Shown: positions 1 to 12,165, counted from the first letter of the stretch. The stretch: 64,000 bases of DNA from Perilla frutescens (GCA_026008535.1 BRKX01000018.1:24746088-24810087), one strand, 5' to 3'. The notes: generated by a model from the sequence alone, not told the origin. Translations and numbers: made by a program.

Positions 1-239
1 TTATTAATAATATTGTTAGATTGTTAGGTGTTTTTTTTTAAGTTTGATTTGGGGAAAATTTGATTCGAAGAATATTGTTAGATTGTTAGATGTTGTTTGT
101 TTTTGAAGTTTGAAGTTTATTTCTACACATAATAGACATGCTTTGACAATAAAAGTACCACTAATATAGTTGATGTTTGAAAATCTGGAAAAAATGAAGT
201 ATTTCTGCAACTTTCGTAAAATCTGGAAAAATGATGTTC

Positions 240-830
240 TTAACTGCGTGCGAGCCTTGTGCACATGCTCGTGCGCGCACGCCTTGTGCGCGCATGCTTG
301 TGGGTACAGTTAAGAAGAAAATCATGTGCACCTGAGGCCAAATTATCAACAGTTGTTCTGCCGATGCACATAAATTATCAATCGATGTCATGCCGATAGT
401 ATGCCGATGTGTTTTGCCGATATATGCGCGCGCGTGCTTACTTTGTGCGTGCGCGCACTTACTTTGTGCGCACATGCTTTATGCACGCATGCTTGTGGAC
501 GCCCACAAGAAGAAATCACGCGCACCTGAGGCCAAATTATCAACAGTTGTTCTGCCGATGCACAGAAATTATCAACCGATGTCATGCCGATAGTCCGTCG
601 ATGTCTGCGCGCTCACTTACTTTGTGCGCGCATGCCTTGTGCGCATGCTTATGGGCGCAGTTAAGAAGAAAATCACTCATACTTGAGGCCAAATTATCAA
701 CAGTTGTTCTGCCGATGTATAAAAATTATCAACCGATGTCATGCCGATAGTCCGCCGATAGTCTGCCGATGTCTGCGTGCGCACATGCCTTGTGCGCGCC
801 GGGTTTTGCGCGCACTTAAGAACAATCCAG
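240..830. repeat. GC-rich tandem repeat, about three units of 160-195 bp
   Basis: A block beginning with a GTGCGCGCATGC-rich stretch and running through AGGCCAAATTATCAACAG and GATGTCATGCCGATAG recurs with its AGGCCAAATTATCAAC core near 335, 529 and 686, so the spacings are about 194 and 158 bp. Short open frames cross it on both strands, but they follow the repeat and have no recognisable domain. It looks like a degenerate satellite or the internal repeats of a transposon. Nothing coding is supported. Confidence 0.8.
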
Positions 831-904
831 CGCGCAGTTAAGAACAAAATCATTTTTTTTTGTAAAAGTCGAACTTAATTGCTCACTGCACTAGCTCGAC
901 ATGG

Positions 905-1125
905 ACGAAATATGACGAGAACTATGGTCCAAGAAATGAAGATCAACGATGAAGATGAAGATCGATAATGAAGATGAAGATGAAGATGAAAAGCAGATAT
1001 GAAGATAAAGATCGACGATGAAGATGAAAAACAAATCTAAAAATGAAGATGATGATCGACGATATTTTAATTCTCTTTCTGAAGATGAAAACAGATCTAA
1101 AGATGAAGATGAAGATAAAAGCATA
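905..1125. repeat. GAAGAT/GATGAA imperfect minisatellite
   Basis: A purine-rich tract is built from repeats of GATGAAGAT and AAGATCGACGATGAAG. The Ser-rich reading frame on the minus strand is a by-product of the repeat. It is a simple low-complexity region. Confidence 0.8.
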
Positions 1126-1541
1126 TTTGATATTTTTTATTTTTTTTATGTCTAAAGGGCATTTTGGTCCAAAGTGGCTAAAAAAAATATGTTTAAAACT
1201 TACTGGTTAAAATAATTTTTTTAAAAGTTTAAATGGCTAAAATAGTTTTTGCCTCTTTATTTAATTGCCTGATTTTCCAAATGTGTTCGAATGTGGTTTA
1301 TTTAATTTTTCAAATGTGGTTTACCTCTTTCATATTGTTTACCTTGTCGACACAAGTGAGGTTCACCCATTAAAAAAAAAAAAAAATTAGCCAACGAATT
1401 CAAATTTCTCCCTTAGAAATTTCAAACATGCTATATATCCTATGTTTGACACATGACATGAGTTGCAAGCATTTCATTTTTTATATTGATATCATCCATG
1501 CAAAATTAAATTAAATTAAACAATGACATTATATATATCAA

Positions 1542-2698
1542 GGGAAATTCTAAACATAACCCCCATTTTACTCTTTATAGCACCTGGTATTTTATTAAAT
1601 ATAAATATTAATATGAAAAGACGTATTTATCCCTTAGTCCCAATACCTAAAACTAATCATAACCCCTAGTCCCCTACACATACTATAGCCCCTATTCATT
1701 TTAGTTAAATAAACTTTTTTGCTCCATAGCCATTGAAAAGCCCCACATTAAAACTTACTACTAACTTGATGGAGAAGAATCTGTAATTTTTTTAGAAGAC
1801 CGAAATCTTCAAATTGAACAGCAATAGACATAAAGTTAGTGAATTTTAAGAATATTGTCTTCAATCGAATGGAACGGTATCAACAACACACGGACTTTGC
1901 AAAGAATAATTCCCAACCTCTTGTATACATTTGGAATGAGCATAGTGCAGATGAAAAAAATGCATTGAAACCCTTTCAGATTCTTGGAGTTATTTAAAAA
2001 CAACGTTAGTTATTTTCTCTTTTTCTTTTTCTTTTTTGAAAAATCTTTGCATTGGTAATCTGAGAACATAATCCATATGGAGGAGTGAGAAATAAAAAAT
2101 AAAACATGGGGTTGGATTATTATGAATTATACTGATGGCGATGAAAGGTGCAATAGAAGAAGATCTGAAAATTTGCTTATAGAAATTGGCGATCAAGTGG
2201 CATCTAAACAAGAATCCAATCAACAAGAACAAAGTAGAATCCATGATTAGTGCAGTATGTACATTAAAACATATAAAAAGAATAAAAAAGTAAGCTTATC
2301 AAAGCTTTCATGTCTGGTGTTTCAACTTTCAATCCGAAAAGTTGATTGGATGTCTTCAAAAACTGGAGTTTTGTCATTCCTTTTTTTACAACTATAAAAT
2401 ATGTATATTTCTTTCCAAATACAAGTTTGGGTCCACTATTGGGGGGTGGGGGGTGCCGTCGGGGAACAAATTAAAACCAAATGAAAAAACTCATTTTCTT
2501 CTTCATCTTTTAAGTTATGAACAAGATCGGGGCTACAATGGCTAAGTAAACGAAAGTTTATCTAATTTGGTAGGGGCTATGATATAGATTTAGTTATTGA
2601 GATTGAAGGATAAAGAAGTCTTAACATATTAATATTTATATTCAATAAAATAACGGGGACTGTAAAGAGTAAAATGGTGGCTGTATTTAGAATTTCCC
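1542..2698. mobile_element. Non-autonomous DNA transposon with long terminal inverted repeats
   Basis: The left end begins GGGAAATTCTAAA and the right end is its reverse complement, TTTAGAATTTCCC. The similarity continues inward for roughly 150-200 bp on each side (for example CCATTTTACTCTTTA at both ends). Long inverted repeats suggest a Mutator-like element. The flanking nine bases share only their last five (ATCAA), so the target duplication is degenerate or misplaced. The interior of about 1.1 kb has no convincing gene. Confidence 0.7.
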
Positions 2699-2797
2699 GT
2701 TGATCAATATACTTGACAACTTAGCAATTAAGTTGGGCAAGAAGTGAAATCCATTCCAGCATCCAACTTCCAAACAAATTAAATGGTTGGCCTAAAT

Positions 2798-4126
2798 TCA
2801 AAATGGCCTTCTGAGATGCTTAAAATCCAAAGAATCAATACATTCAACTCTACTCCTATACAAATTCAACAACTTCAACAACTCAGTCACCTTCTCCTTT
2901 GTCATCTCATTGCTACCAATCTGCAACACCAACAGCAGCTTCTGAAACGCTCCTGCTCCTAGCGCTTCAACCACCACTCCTGCCTCTTTCTCCTCCTCAT
3001 CAATCTTTACAACCTTCAACAAAATCGAAACTGAAAACTCCGTCGCCATGTCCGAAACGCGCAGTAGTTTCTTTACCAACACCGGTATCATCAAAGCATT
3101 TTCTCTGGCCTTTTCTCTCACTTCATCATGGCTGCACATCCCATCCAAAACACCTAATGCTTTCTCACACATGCTCCTCTCTGAGTCCACTAGCATTTCG
3201 AGAAGCATCTGCACCAATCCCATTTCTGTTAAACTCATCGCGATCGCCTTCCTATTCGGTTTTACTAAGTAATACATTGCTAGTAAAGAAGCTTTCGTCG
3301 TTGTAGGGCAAATAGGCTCTTTGATCAGTTTCATCAGTCCTTCTAGAGCCCCTTCGATCTTAACCACGTCGTCAACCTTATCTTGATCGAACGATACAAC
3401 TGCTTTCAGTGCTAACACTGCATTTCTCCTCCCCGAAAGATTCCCAAACCTTAAAAACCACACGATGTTCTGCAGCGACGGCGGCGACGACGAAAGATTG
3501 CGGCTCGTCTCCTCATCAAGAGCTGGCGTCAACATCATCATAACCGACAAGATTTCTGCTAATAGAGCGACGTTTTCATCTACACAGCCCTTCCTTGAAA
3601 AGGCTGCAAATGCGGCGGAGAAAACTCTACCGGCGCCGTTGGAGACGAAGCACCGTTTGTTTCTGTCGCTCTCCTTGGCTGACTCCTTGATCTTCGCGAT
3701 CAATGCGCGGCACTTGTATTCATCATAACGTTGTTGAGCGTCGTCGATACCTGCGAAAATCTCCGATGCCTCGTACGAACTCATGGGAATTCTCGGTGTC
3801 GGAATCCTCTCGACGCCATGAGACCGATTCTCCACGCACCAATCTTGAATGATTTTCCTTATGGCGTGGTTAGGAATGGGCTCGAGATTTCTCAAGACTT
3901 GGTTCGTGACGGGGCAAGTAGTCTTGCCGGATTCGATCCACGTCTCGATGTTCTGGCGATCGTAGGTTGTGCCGGTCGACAATGTGACCGGATCTTTCAT
4001 TAGTTGGAGCGAAATAGGGCAGAGAAAATGGTTGGGAATGGTGAGCTCCGGGCCGCCGTCGTCGTCAGAGTTCTGCTTCTTTGCATCCCGGCGTGCAGCT
4101 CGCCGCCTTCTCCATGAAGAGATCAT
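2798..4126 (-). CDS. PUB21: U-box/ARM-repeat E3 ubiquitin ligase, PUB20/21 type
   Basis: A single uninterrupted frame encodes 442 aa, which is the usual size and intronless structure of the PUB20-24 group. The N terminus is basic (RRRRAARRDAKK). A U-box follows at about residues 28-105, starting IPNHFLCPISLQLMKDPV and continuing through TYDRQNIETWI and TTCPVTNQ. These positions normally hold the E2 contact face; U-boxes fold without zinc. Residues from about 150 to 430 are helical and Leu-rich, as expected for ARM repeats that bind substrates. Family knowledge: such proteins transfer ubiquitin in the cytosol or at the plasma membrane and often damp immune or stress responses. The substrate cannot be read from the sequence. 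The start at 4126 is the first ATG before the basic N terminus. The frame is intact, so the gene is probably functional. Confidence 0.93.
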   Translation of the reverse strand: MISSWRRRRAARRDAKKQNSDDDGGPELTIPNHFLCPISLQLMKDPVTLSTGTTYDRQNIETWIESGKTTCPVTNQVLRNLEPIPNHAIRKIIQDWCVENRSHGVERIPTPRIPMSSYEASEIFAGIDDAQQRYDEYKCRALIAKIKESAKESDRNKRCFVSNGAGRVFSAAFAAFSRKGCVDENVALLAEILSVMMMLTPALDEETSRNLSSSPPSLQNIVWFLRFGNLSGRRNAVLALKAVVSFDQDKVDDVVKIEGALEGLMKLIKEPICPTTTKASLLAMYYLVKPNRKAIAMSLTEMGLVQMLLEMLVDSERSMCEKALGVLDGMCSHDEVREKARENALMIPVLVKKLLRVSDMATEFSVSILLKVVKIDEEEKEAGVVVEALGAGAFQKLLLVLQIGSNEMTKEKVTELLKLLNLYRSRVECIDSLDFKHLRRPF

Positions 4127-4260
4127 GGTTTAATTTGGGACAGTACTTGAAAGAAGAAAATTCAATCAGGTAAAGATCGGAGATTTAATTTGTGTGTTGA
4201 TTTTTTCTTTTTTGTCTTTGTTCAAGGTTATGAAATATTTGTAAGAATTGAAAACGAGTG

Positions 4261-4426
4261 CATATATATATATATATATATATATGTACATATGTGCAGA
4301 CCCGGTCGAAACGCGGTTCAAACTTTCAAAAGCTTAGGGTGGCGTATAACTATATTTACTATACATTAATCAGAAACTTTCAACACCAGTATTGTCGTGT
4401 ATGGTACGAGGAAACATACACCTAAA

Positions 4427-4487
<61 letters not shown>
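4261..4487. repeat. (TA)n and (GA)n microsatellites upstream of the U-box gene
   Basis: A TA run lies at about 4262-4285 and an uninterrupted GA run of about 28 units at 4431-4487. Both are 135-360 bp upstream of the start of the minus-strand U-box gene. On that gene's strand the GA run reads CT, a common plant promoter or 5' leader feature. A regulatory role is only inference. Confidence 0.9.
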
Positions 4488-4490
<3 letters not shown>

Positions 4491-4499
4491 TCTGAAGTT

Positions 4500-7400
4500 T
4501 GAATATTGACTATGATGGGATTGGATTGGGTAAAACCGTGAAATGCGATGGGGGTATTTATAATTTTATATTGAATAATGAATGGGAAATAGAAATAAGA
4601 TCAATTTGTCAAAGTTGGACTGGAAGTCGTCAATAAGTTGGTGGGACCGACTGACTGACTTGAGACGGAAATAAAATCACGTTTTCATACCCAATTCCAC
4701 CTTAATCAATATATAGTTGGTATTTGTGAATTTTATTTTAAGAAACTGGAGTATGTTTTCTCGATTAAAGAATAAATAGATCCATCCATATTAAATTTTA
4801 TTTTACACACATTTTGTTGAGAAATTCTACTACTATAAAATTAGATGAAGAAGAGGAAGAAAAAAAAACCTTTCACATTTTATGGGAATCGAATCATAAG
4901 CTGAATACTTGGGCTATTTAATTATTAAAAAAAATCATATATGCATATTCACTTTTTAATTAGAATTCGTCTTTATGTTGCAAACTCGCGTAGTAAACAA
5001 TTACTCATATTGCGTGTTATTTTGATATATTATTGCACTCTTCTGAGTTTGATAATTTATTACATCGTGGACTGCAAGATTTACATTTTAAAATCATTTT
5101 CAGGTTATCAATTATGTTTCCCAATATTATCTCCAATGGTTACTGTTTTCATATCTGATGTAATATACTATCTCCATCTCTATGTAATTCTGAATGAATG
5201 CACATATTTATTACTATTATAAAAGTGTGATGTTTTATAAATTTTGATTTTTCTATTAGATTTCTACTATAACTTTAATTTAAGAGTAATTGTGTAATGT
5301 TTTCATATGTGATGTAATATACTATATCTATTTCTGAATAAGTGTCATTCTTGATACTATTATAGAAGTGTGATGTTTTATAAATTTTGGTTTAGCTATT
5401 ATATATCTACTACAACTTTAATTTAAGGGTAATTGTGTTATAAAATATATAATATGTATTTATAATGTAAAATCTAATATACTATATTAGTTTCCATATG
5501 AATCTACTACTATATATAAAAAGATCCTTATTTTACAAAATTTAATTTAACTAATATATCCCTATAATATATATTTAAATTAAGAACAATATGGTAATAT
5601 AATAAATCTACAACATGAACTTTTTAGTATCATATGGTAGTCGATATAAATTTTCTCTCATTATTTTTATGCAAATAATCATTCATTTGATATACATATA
5701 TATGGTAACAAATAATATTATTGACTTCAATAATATTATATTTAAAATACATATATAATTTCGATTGATGCATCAATTTAATGTGTATGTGTGTGTAAGT
5801 TTCTAATTTCAACTAACATTTTTTTTTTAATTAACATACTAGGCAATTCATTAATATCTTTATAAACCAATAAGATATAAAGTATAAATATTTAATATAT
5901 ATATATATATACAATGCATATCACATGCATTCATGTCAATTATTTTTATTATTCATTTTTTATATGATGAATGTTTTTTCTGATTTATTTTTAGCAACAA
6001 TTTAGGGATGTCGAATTTTCCACAATTCAAAAGGTGTCATTATAAAAATATTTTATAAATCATGTTAATTTCAAAATTGGTCTAGCATAATAATTTAATT
6101 ATCTAGGAATTATAGGTACAATTTATTCAATATATTTAAAATTTAAATTTTTACTTATAAATTACTGATTCACATCATGTGGTATCAACAATTCAAATAT
6201 TAATGAACTGAAATAGATTTAAAAAAAAAAAGCAAAAATGATACATAATGTACATAAATTGAAACAATTTCATTACAAAAGAGCGATGTAGACTTATGTG
6301 AGCACCAAAAAAATTATCATCCCCTACATATTTTTATTAAAGATCGTATATATAATGAAATGTTATGTTAGCCACTTATCTATTTTTATTAAAGATAAGT
6401 TATTTAATATTGTCAAAGTAATTAAATTGTAAAAATTACGTCATGCCCTCCAAACCATAAAATGTTATTTCTAAAACAATTACATAGTTTATCAAAATAA
6501 ACTTCACAACTACTCATCAATATAAAGAATTTTTTTTAATATTAATGTAAAATCATAGAGGATAATTTCAAATATATAGATTGGAGTAAAAAATATTATT
6601 CATGAGTGAATATATTAATTTGAATTTTATTACAAGTAATTTAATTAAGATATATATAAATCAAGAGTGTGTGTGTGCGCGCGCGCGCGTGTAAATGAAA
6701 TAACACTGTGTCGTTTCTACCATGAGGCAAACGAGCTGATCACCTCAGGCCTCATTATTTTCATTAAAATAGTTAGCTAAATAAATATATGTATTATCCA
6801 CATTCGATAAGATTAGTTATTATTTTATTGATAAGATTTCAACTGAAATCTGATCATCCTACCAACCTTTTTATTTACAATTAATAGTAGGAGAATGACG
6901 ATCTCAAGACGATGAGCAACTCTGTCGTAGAATTGACAAGAAAATTTTATATTAACCTAAAATAACAAAAAAAATCATCTTGATTATTTATTATTTTGGT
7001 ATTCATATAATTTTTTTATTTAAATTTAAATGACATGTTGTCTTCAAATAATTACTTCAACGAAAGAAATATATATAATATAATTACATTTGTAGAATTT
7101 TAAACTATATTGTTCATATTTTAAAAATTATAAAATTTTTTGGTAATATGAAAGTGATAATAGATATTTTAGGTATTTCGTTTTCTATTTGTTTAATTTA
7201 AATCAAATATTAAAATTAACATCTTGACAATTTTCTTGTTATGATCGAAACTCGGAATAAAGAATGTGTTATAATTCATTTTTTTTAGAATCACATTCCT
7301 AGAAATCATAATTTCTAAATAATTTTACTTTCCTCCCAATCAAAATGGGACCATAACAAATTTATTCTTGTAGTTGCAATAGAATATGCATCTTAGTTAT

Positions 7401-7900
7401 ATGAATAATGAATTTGAAAGTAATGGATTACAATGGTGTGTGTCCGACTTTACTATTTGAAAAATTAAATAATGATTCACTTGCAATATTGCATTTATAA
7501 TTGATTTGATTAACCATCATATCATAATTAAGCTAAAGAATATCATTAATTAAGAGTGGGAATTGATTCAATTGAATGTTAATTAAATATTCAATGTGAA
7601 TATCTGTACACGCGGACGCCAAGATTTTATAAAAACTTCTACACTTAATACTTAACTTTTTGATTGTCTAATATATACTATATTAGTATATATTTTTCTT
7701 ATTAAAACCGTGTTAGATAAATTGAGCTGCTGGGACCCTGCCCCCTGTGTTCGTTAGCTGCATTATTCCCAAAAGAAAATGTATTAAATAGTTGAAGAAT
7801 CTAAAGCAACGAGATTCAAATCCCATACTTCCATTGTAAAATCGAATAGAAGAAAAATTGACTCAACTCTACGTACCCCAATTCCCGTGTTCCCACGTCC
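4500..7900. other. AT-rich intergenic DNA without supported genes
   Basis: About 3.4 kb is very AT-rich, with many stops in all frames and only short meaningless open frames. It holds short simple repeats, including a GT/GC dinucleotide tract near 6668-6690. The sequence around 5215-5260 (AAAAGTGTGATGTTTTATAAATTTTG) recurs at about 5363-5395, marking a short local duplication. No gene, RNA gene or complete transposon end was recognised here. Confidence 0.6.
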
Positions 7901-7916
7901 ATATTTCCATAATCGA

Positions 7917-7993
7917 AAGAAGAAGAAGAAGAAGAAGAAGAAGAAGAAGAAGAAGAAGAAGAAGAAGAAGAAGAAGAAGAAGAAGAAGAAGAG
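7917..7993. repeat. (GAA)n microsatellite
   Basis: This is an almost pure AGA/GAA trinucleotide run of about 25 units. It creates a poly-Ser open frame on the minus strand that is not a gene. Confidence 0.95.
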
Positions 7994-8819
7994 AGGATCA
8001 TTATTAATTTTTACAATTTTTTTTTTTTAATTTGAGCAATATTTATGGTAAATTTGTATTTGTTCATGACCTGAAAATTCAATAAAATTAAATTGAAATT
8101 AGTCCAAATTGAGTCTTATTAATATAAAATCTATATATATATTAGTTGGGATACCGTATTTTTATATTATTAACGCCAAAGTTAAAATTGGCACAATTTT
8201 TTTTTTCAAGTGACTATATTTTTTTATTTCGATATTATCGTGTATTCCAAATTTATATTTAGAATATCATCATCCAATATATGTGATGTGGAAGTAGGAG
8301 ATTGAACATAATTTGGAATAAATTGACGATCTCTTGTACTTTAATTTGGCTTAATTGTAAACTACAAATTATAAATCATCATTATTAGTGGTCTTGGCAC
8401 ATCATACCACATAACTCGGTTCCGCGAGTCGATCTCCACAAATTAATGGTTGTGTACGAGATTAATAAAATAAAATAAAATAAAAATATTAATTTCAAAC
8501 TAGATTTGTTGCATATTCAAAAAGTCAGATATTAAATTATTATTTATAAAAGGTCAGAACATTTTTGTGAATTCCTTAAAAGGTCAAGCTAAAATCTGAT
8601 AATACCCCCAACTAAAAAAATATCACCCGTATCCTTAAAAAGTAACGGGTTTACTACTTATCTTATAAGGGTTTATTTAGTTCAAATTGTAATTTTTTTC
8701 TATTCCAATTAATGTTTAGAGTTTAGGAGTTTAGAGTTTTTTTAGGATTTGTGACTTTTTAGAGTTTTTTTTAGAGTTTTCAGATTTTTTTTTTATAGAT
8801 TTTTAGGGGTTTATTTCAT

Positions 8820-8895
8820 GTTTTTAGGGTCCATTTTTTTTAAGTTTATTAATCACATTTTAGGGTCCATTTTTTTTAAGTTTATTAATCACAGT
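8820..8895. repeat. Short tandem duplication of about 37 bp
   Basis: The block containing TTTTAGGGTCCATTTTTTTT and AAGTTTATTAATCACA occurs twice in succession, just outside the MULE-type element that begins at 8911. Confidence 0.8.
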
Positions 8896-9934
8896 TAGGA
8901 GTTATATTTAGGGTAAAGAGCAAAAAAAAACACCCAAACTATATGTTGAATCCTACCTAGACGTATTGTTCGCTTTTTTATTTCACTAAAAAACGATTTG
9001 CAAGTGTATGAGGCAAATTATAATAAAATGCAGTGAGAACAGATATCGTATCCACAAGGACTAGCTATACAAACCAACTAAGTACTCGATTTAACTATTC
9101 TACTTTATCTAGATGACCGGATTAAAAGTTTGGATTTTTAACAAAATAAAACTAAACCAAATTATAGAGTTGAATAATAAATAGATGGGAACACAAAAAT
9201 GAAATGGAAACTCTAGAGAGAAAATGGATTCCTGTGGATTTTATGAATTCAGTTAACAAATTAAACTAGGTTTAATTCCCAAATTAGCAGGAAAATCATT
9301 AAATTATCTAGACCCTTTCTCTCAAGTAAGTTTTAGAAGTAGATTAAACACTAAAAAATAATCTCTCGATCTCAAGTTGTTGTTTAACTCTAAATACTCT
9401 TAGGATTGTTTCTCCTCATGATAACCTACAAATCTCTCGATCTAACAAGCTCGTGTTATGCATTCATAATCCGTTAATTAATTAACCTCTCTTGAATGAT
9501 AATCAATCAACTACACATGTACATTTGATGGCTAAACAAATTCACAAGACAATTAAAACAAGGAAGTATAAGCAGATAAAGAAAAGGAACAATAATATTA
9601 ACTGAAATCACAAAAATCCATATTTGTGTCAAATCCTAGAATCTCTAAATGTTTAGCCGCTCATCATCAATTTACGATCCAACGGAAATAAATAGTGAGA
9701 TACGACTAGCATGATGAACATAAACTAAAAATCGTAAATAAAACTTATGCCAAGGATGGATCTTCAATCTCGATTGGTCTCTATCGTTCTTCCGCCATCT
9801 CTTGCTTTCTCTGATCTTCTATAGGGTAAAAGTGTGTGAATTTTTGTCTAAATTAAAACAAACCCTTAAATAGTTGGGAGGAATTTGGATAGGTTTTAAA
9901 TTCACACAAGGAAAGAGAGATAAAATATGCAAAC

Positions 9935-10125
9935 GCGCTTCATGCGCACGGGCCATGTGTGAGTCTCTGAACGAGTCATGTTGTGAGGAGGTGCACGGGC
10001 CGTGCGCTTAGTAGACATGACCGCACGGGCCGTGCAGGAGTGTTGGAAAGGATTTGTTTTGCTTGTGCTACGCACGGTCCGTGCGCTCGGCAAAGTCCAC
10101 CGCATGGTCCGTGCGGCCCATTAAT
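9935..10125. repeat. Clustered palindromic GCACGGGCCGTGC motifs
   Basis: Five variants of a GCACGGxCCGTGC palindrome occur within 190 bp (near 9945, 9992, 10023, 10073 and 10101). The cluster is strikingly GC-rich in an AT-rich neighbourhood and lies inside the LTR-like insertion. Function is unknown. Confidence 0.85.
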
Positions 10126-10194
10126 CAACGCATTCGCTACGTTTTCTGTCTCGTTTGACTCCGTTCTCACTTCCAACTTTACGCCTCTTGAATT

Positions 10195-10980
10195 TGTTGG
10201 AAAATAGGATTTAATAAAGTGAGTTTGACTCATTTTATCCAATTTTTCGTGATCGGGATATTTAATTTTGGAGGAATTAAATATCGTACGATTGTTCTAT
10301 GTCGTGAGTAGATAATCGTAGTATTTTTATTTGCTCAAATCCGATTTTCGGTGAGTGAGAAATAAATGGTTAAAGTTGGCCACACGGTTGGGCATTTATG
10401 GTGTGTGGGATAATGTGTTTAAGACACGTTAAATAATCCAACATTGATTTCTTAATCAAATTAAGAAGTGTATTTAAATGTATTAACACTTAAGTGAAGT
10501 AATTAAGTGCACAAGAATGTGGGCCATGAGCCCACACGCGCGCGCCCGCTCGTGCCTGTGCCCGTGCCCGAACTCCAGGGGGGTTACAACACCAGGTTTG
10601 AATGCCCTGCATGGATCCAAATGCTACATTCTGGATAAACGAACATATCTTCATATTGTTGCATACGAATCCCTTCGAGTCAAAGCTTACAGTTCTCGAC
10701 GTTGTCTAGTTCGCCGGAACCTTGCCAGATTTGTGGTGCTACTGCCGGAAGGACGAAGCCGTTTCATCTTTGAAAGACAACCGCCAAACCGTGAGCACTA
10801 GCCGGGGCGTATTTGTCTTGCGGAGAGAGGTCCCCTCGACTCAGCTTGCCGGAATCTGCACATCGGTTCCAGTCTATTTGCTTTGTTTAATTTCAGTTTA
10901 TATTGTAATTGTTATTCTTCTACTACTCTACCTTCTTGTACTTCAATTGTAATTCCAGTGAGGTGTAAAACAACACAACA
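10195..10980 (+). mobile_element. Probable solo LTR nested in the LTR-like insertion
   Basis: The unit starts TGTTGGAAAATAGG, ends with an ACAACACAACA-type CA terminus, and is about 785 bp long. The sequence on each side (CTCTTGAATT before, TTGACTCCTTTTC after) reads as one interrupted stretch. The interior includes a GC-rich leader-like part (CACACGCGCGCGCCCGCTCG) and a pyrimidine-rich 3' part, as in Copia-type LTRs. A clean 5-bp duplication was not seen (GAATT before; CAATT overlapping the end). The short open frames inside are not genes. Confidence 0.55.
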
Positions 10981-11784
10981 ATTTGACTCCTTTTCAACCT
11001 TTATCTAATTCAAAACTCAACAAACTCGTGAAACCACCAAATAAATGAGAATTAAACTTGAACACACTCATATAGGTCAAAAACTACATAAAATGTAATA
11101 AGTTCGAACCCGAAATACATGAAAAATCCGAGTTTATCATCTACGAACTATTTTTTGACCCAAATACACACCTGAACTATTTAAATAAGAACAATCGGCC
11201 CCATAAACTATTCAAAAAAGAACAACTGACATTTAAAGTTAACACCGTTAATTTTTTCTGTTAATTAAAATATGTCAAGTTCAATTCTATCACCTCTGAA
11301 TTCCATTTGGACAAATTGAAACCATGGCCAAATAGCCCACACTATGAAGTTTCAAATCCCTCTTTTAATTTCAAAATCAAACATCGAATTGGTATCAAGA
11401 TTTAAAATTCAATTTGTAATACAAACCCTCGTCATCGATAGTTTTCAATGTAATTATTATATCATTTAACAACTGATTGACAAATTGAGAGTATAATTAG
11501 AATCAATCATGACGAGAGCTTTCTAACCATACCACAATACATAGTATCATCGTCTGAATCAATCATAATTAGATCGAAGAATTTATGGGCATTTTATTTA
11601 ACTGAAAAAGTTAACAATGTTAAACGGAAAGTGTGAATTTGATATATTTTGAATAGTTGAGTAGGCCGATTGTACTTTTTAAATAAATAAGGTGTGTATT
11701 TGGGCCAAAAAATAGTTCGTACGTCTAGGTGGGATTGAGCATTTAGTTCGAGTATTTTTTTTGGCCATTTGCCCTTATATTTAT

Positions 11785-12165
11785 TTCAAAAAAATTAATT
11801 ATCGAGAGCAATACACGAGCCCACATGTTAGTCACTGGATTTAAAAAAAAATCATTCACTTTTATTTTAGGGTTCATTAATTTCATTTTAGGGTATATAT
11901 TTATTTCAAAATTAGGTTTTATTTTATTTTCAATTACCGTTTATATTTATTTCGAACAAAATTAAATTAATTGTCAAACGCAATGCACGAGCTCACGTAC
12001 TAACGTTGGGCAAATGCATTACGTGAGCCGCTGAATTAAAAAAAAAAATCATCCAAAATTCATTAAATCAATTTCAAGGTATATATTTATATTTATTTCA
12101 AAAAAAATCAAATTAATTCATTTTAATTTTAGGGTTCACTAATTGTATTTTAAGATATATAATTT
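11785..12165. repeat. Degenerate tandem repeat, units about 150-170 bp
   Basis: Phrases such as TATATTTATTTC, AATGCACGAGC/AATACACGAGC and TTTTAGGGTTCA recur two to three times. These look like decayed tandem copies. No coding potential was seen. Confidence 0.6.

Larger units (their letters stand above)
8967..11139. mobile_element. LTR-retrotransposon-like insertion (solo LTR or remnant)
   Basis: This segment splits the left inverted repeat of the surrounding MULE-type element. It starts TGTTCGC and ends ATCA, consistent with TG...CA LTR ends. The flanking five bases (CGTAT and TCTAC) fit a decayed copy of the expected CGTAC target. The stretch ATATCGTATCCACAAGGAC near 9044 resembles sequence I associate with LTRs of plant Ty3-type elements. 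No reverse transcriptase, integrase or protease frame is present. Lineage is uncertain. Confidence 0.55.
8911..11774. mobile_element. Non-autonomous Mutator-like element with perfect 9-bp TSD, carrying LTR insertions
   Basis: The ends are inverted. The left begins GGGTAAAGAGCAAAAAAAAA and runs through CTACCTAGACGTA. The right, reversed, begins GGGCAAATGGCC and runs through CCACCTAGACGTACGAAC. TTATATTTA is present on both sides (8902-8910 and 11775-11783), the 9-bp duplication expected of Mutator insertions. The left inverted repeat is broken at 8966 and resumes near 11143, where CGAACTATTTTTTGACCC matches the right repeat, so about 2.2 kb was inserted later. No transposase is present. Confidence 0.88.

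Noticed and set aside
161..750. Several overlapping Cys/His/Ala-rich open frames of 65-113 aa
   Set aside because: They follow a tandem DNA repeat in several frames on both strands, have no domain, and change frame with the repeat.
7816..8001. Poly-Ser open frame
   Set aside because: Produced by a GAA microsatellite read on the opposite strand.
10517..10952. Overlapping 76-94-aa frames in GC-rich DNA
   Set aside because: They lie inside an LTR-like unit, and their composition reflects the LTR leader, not a protein.
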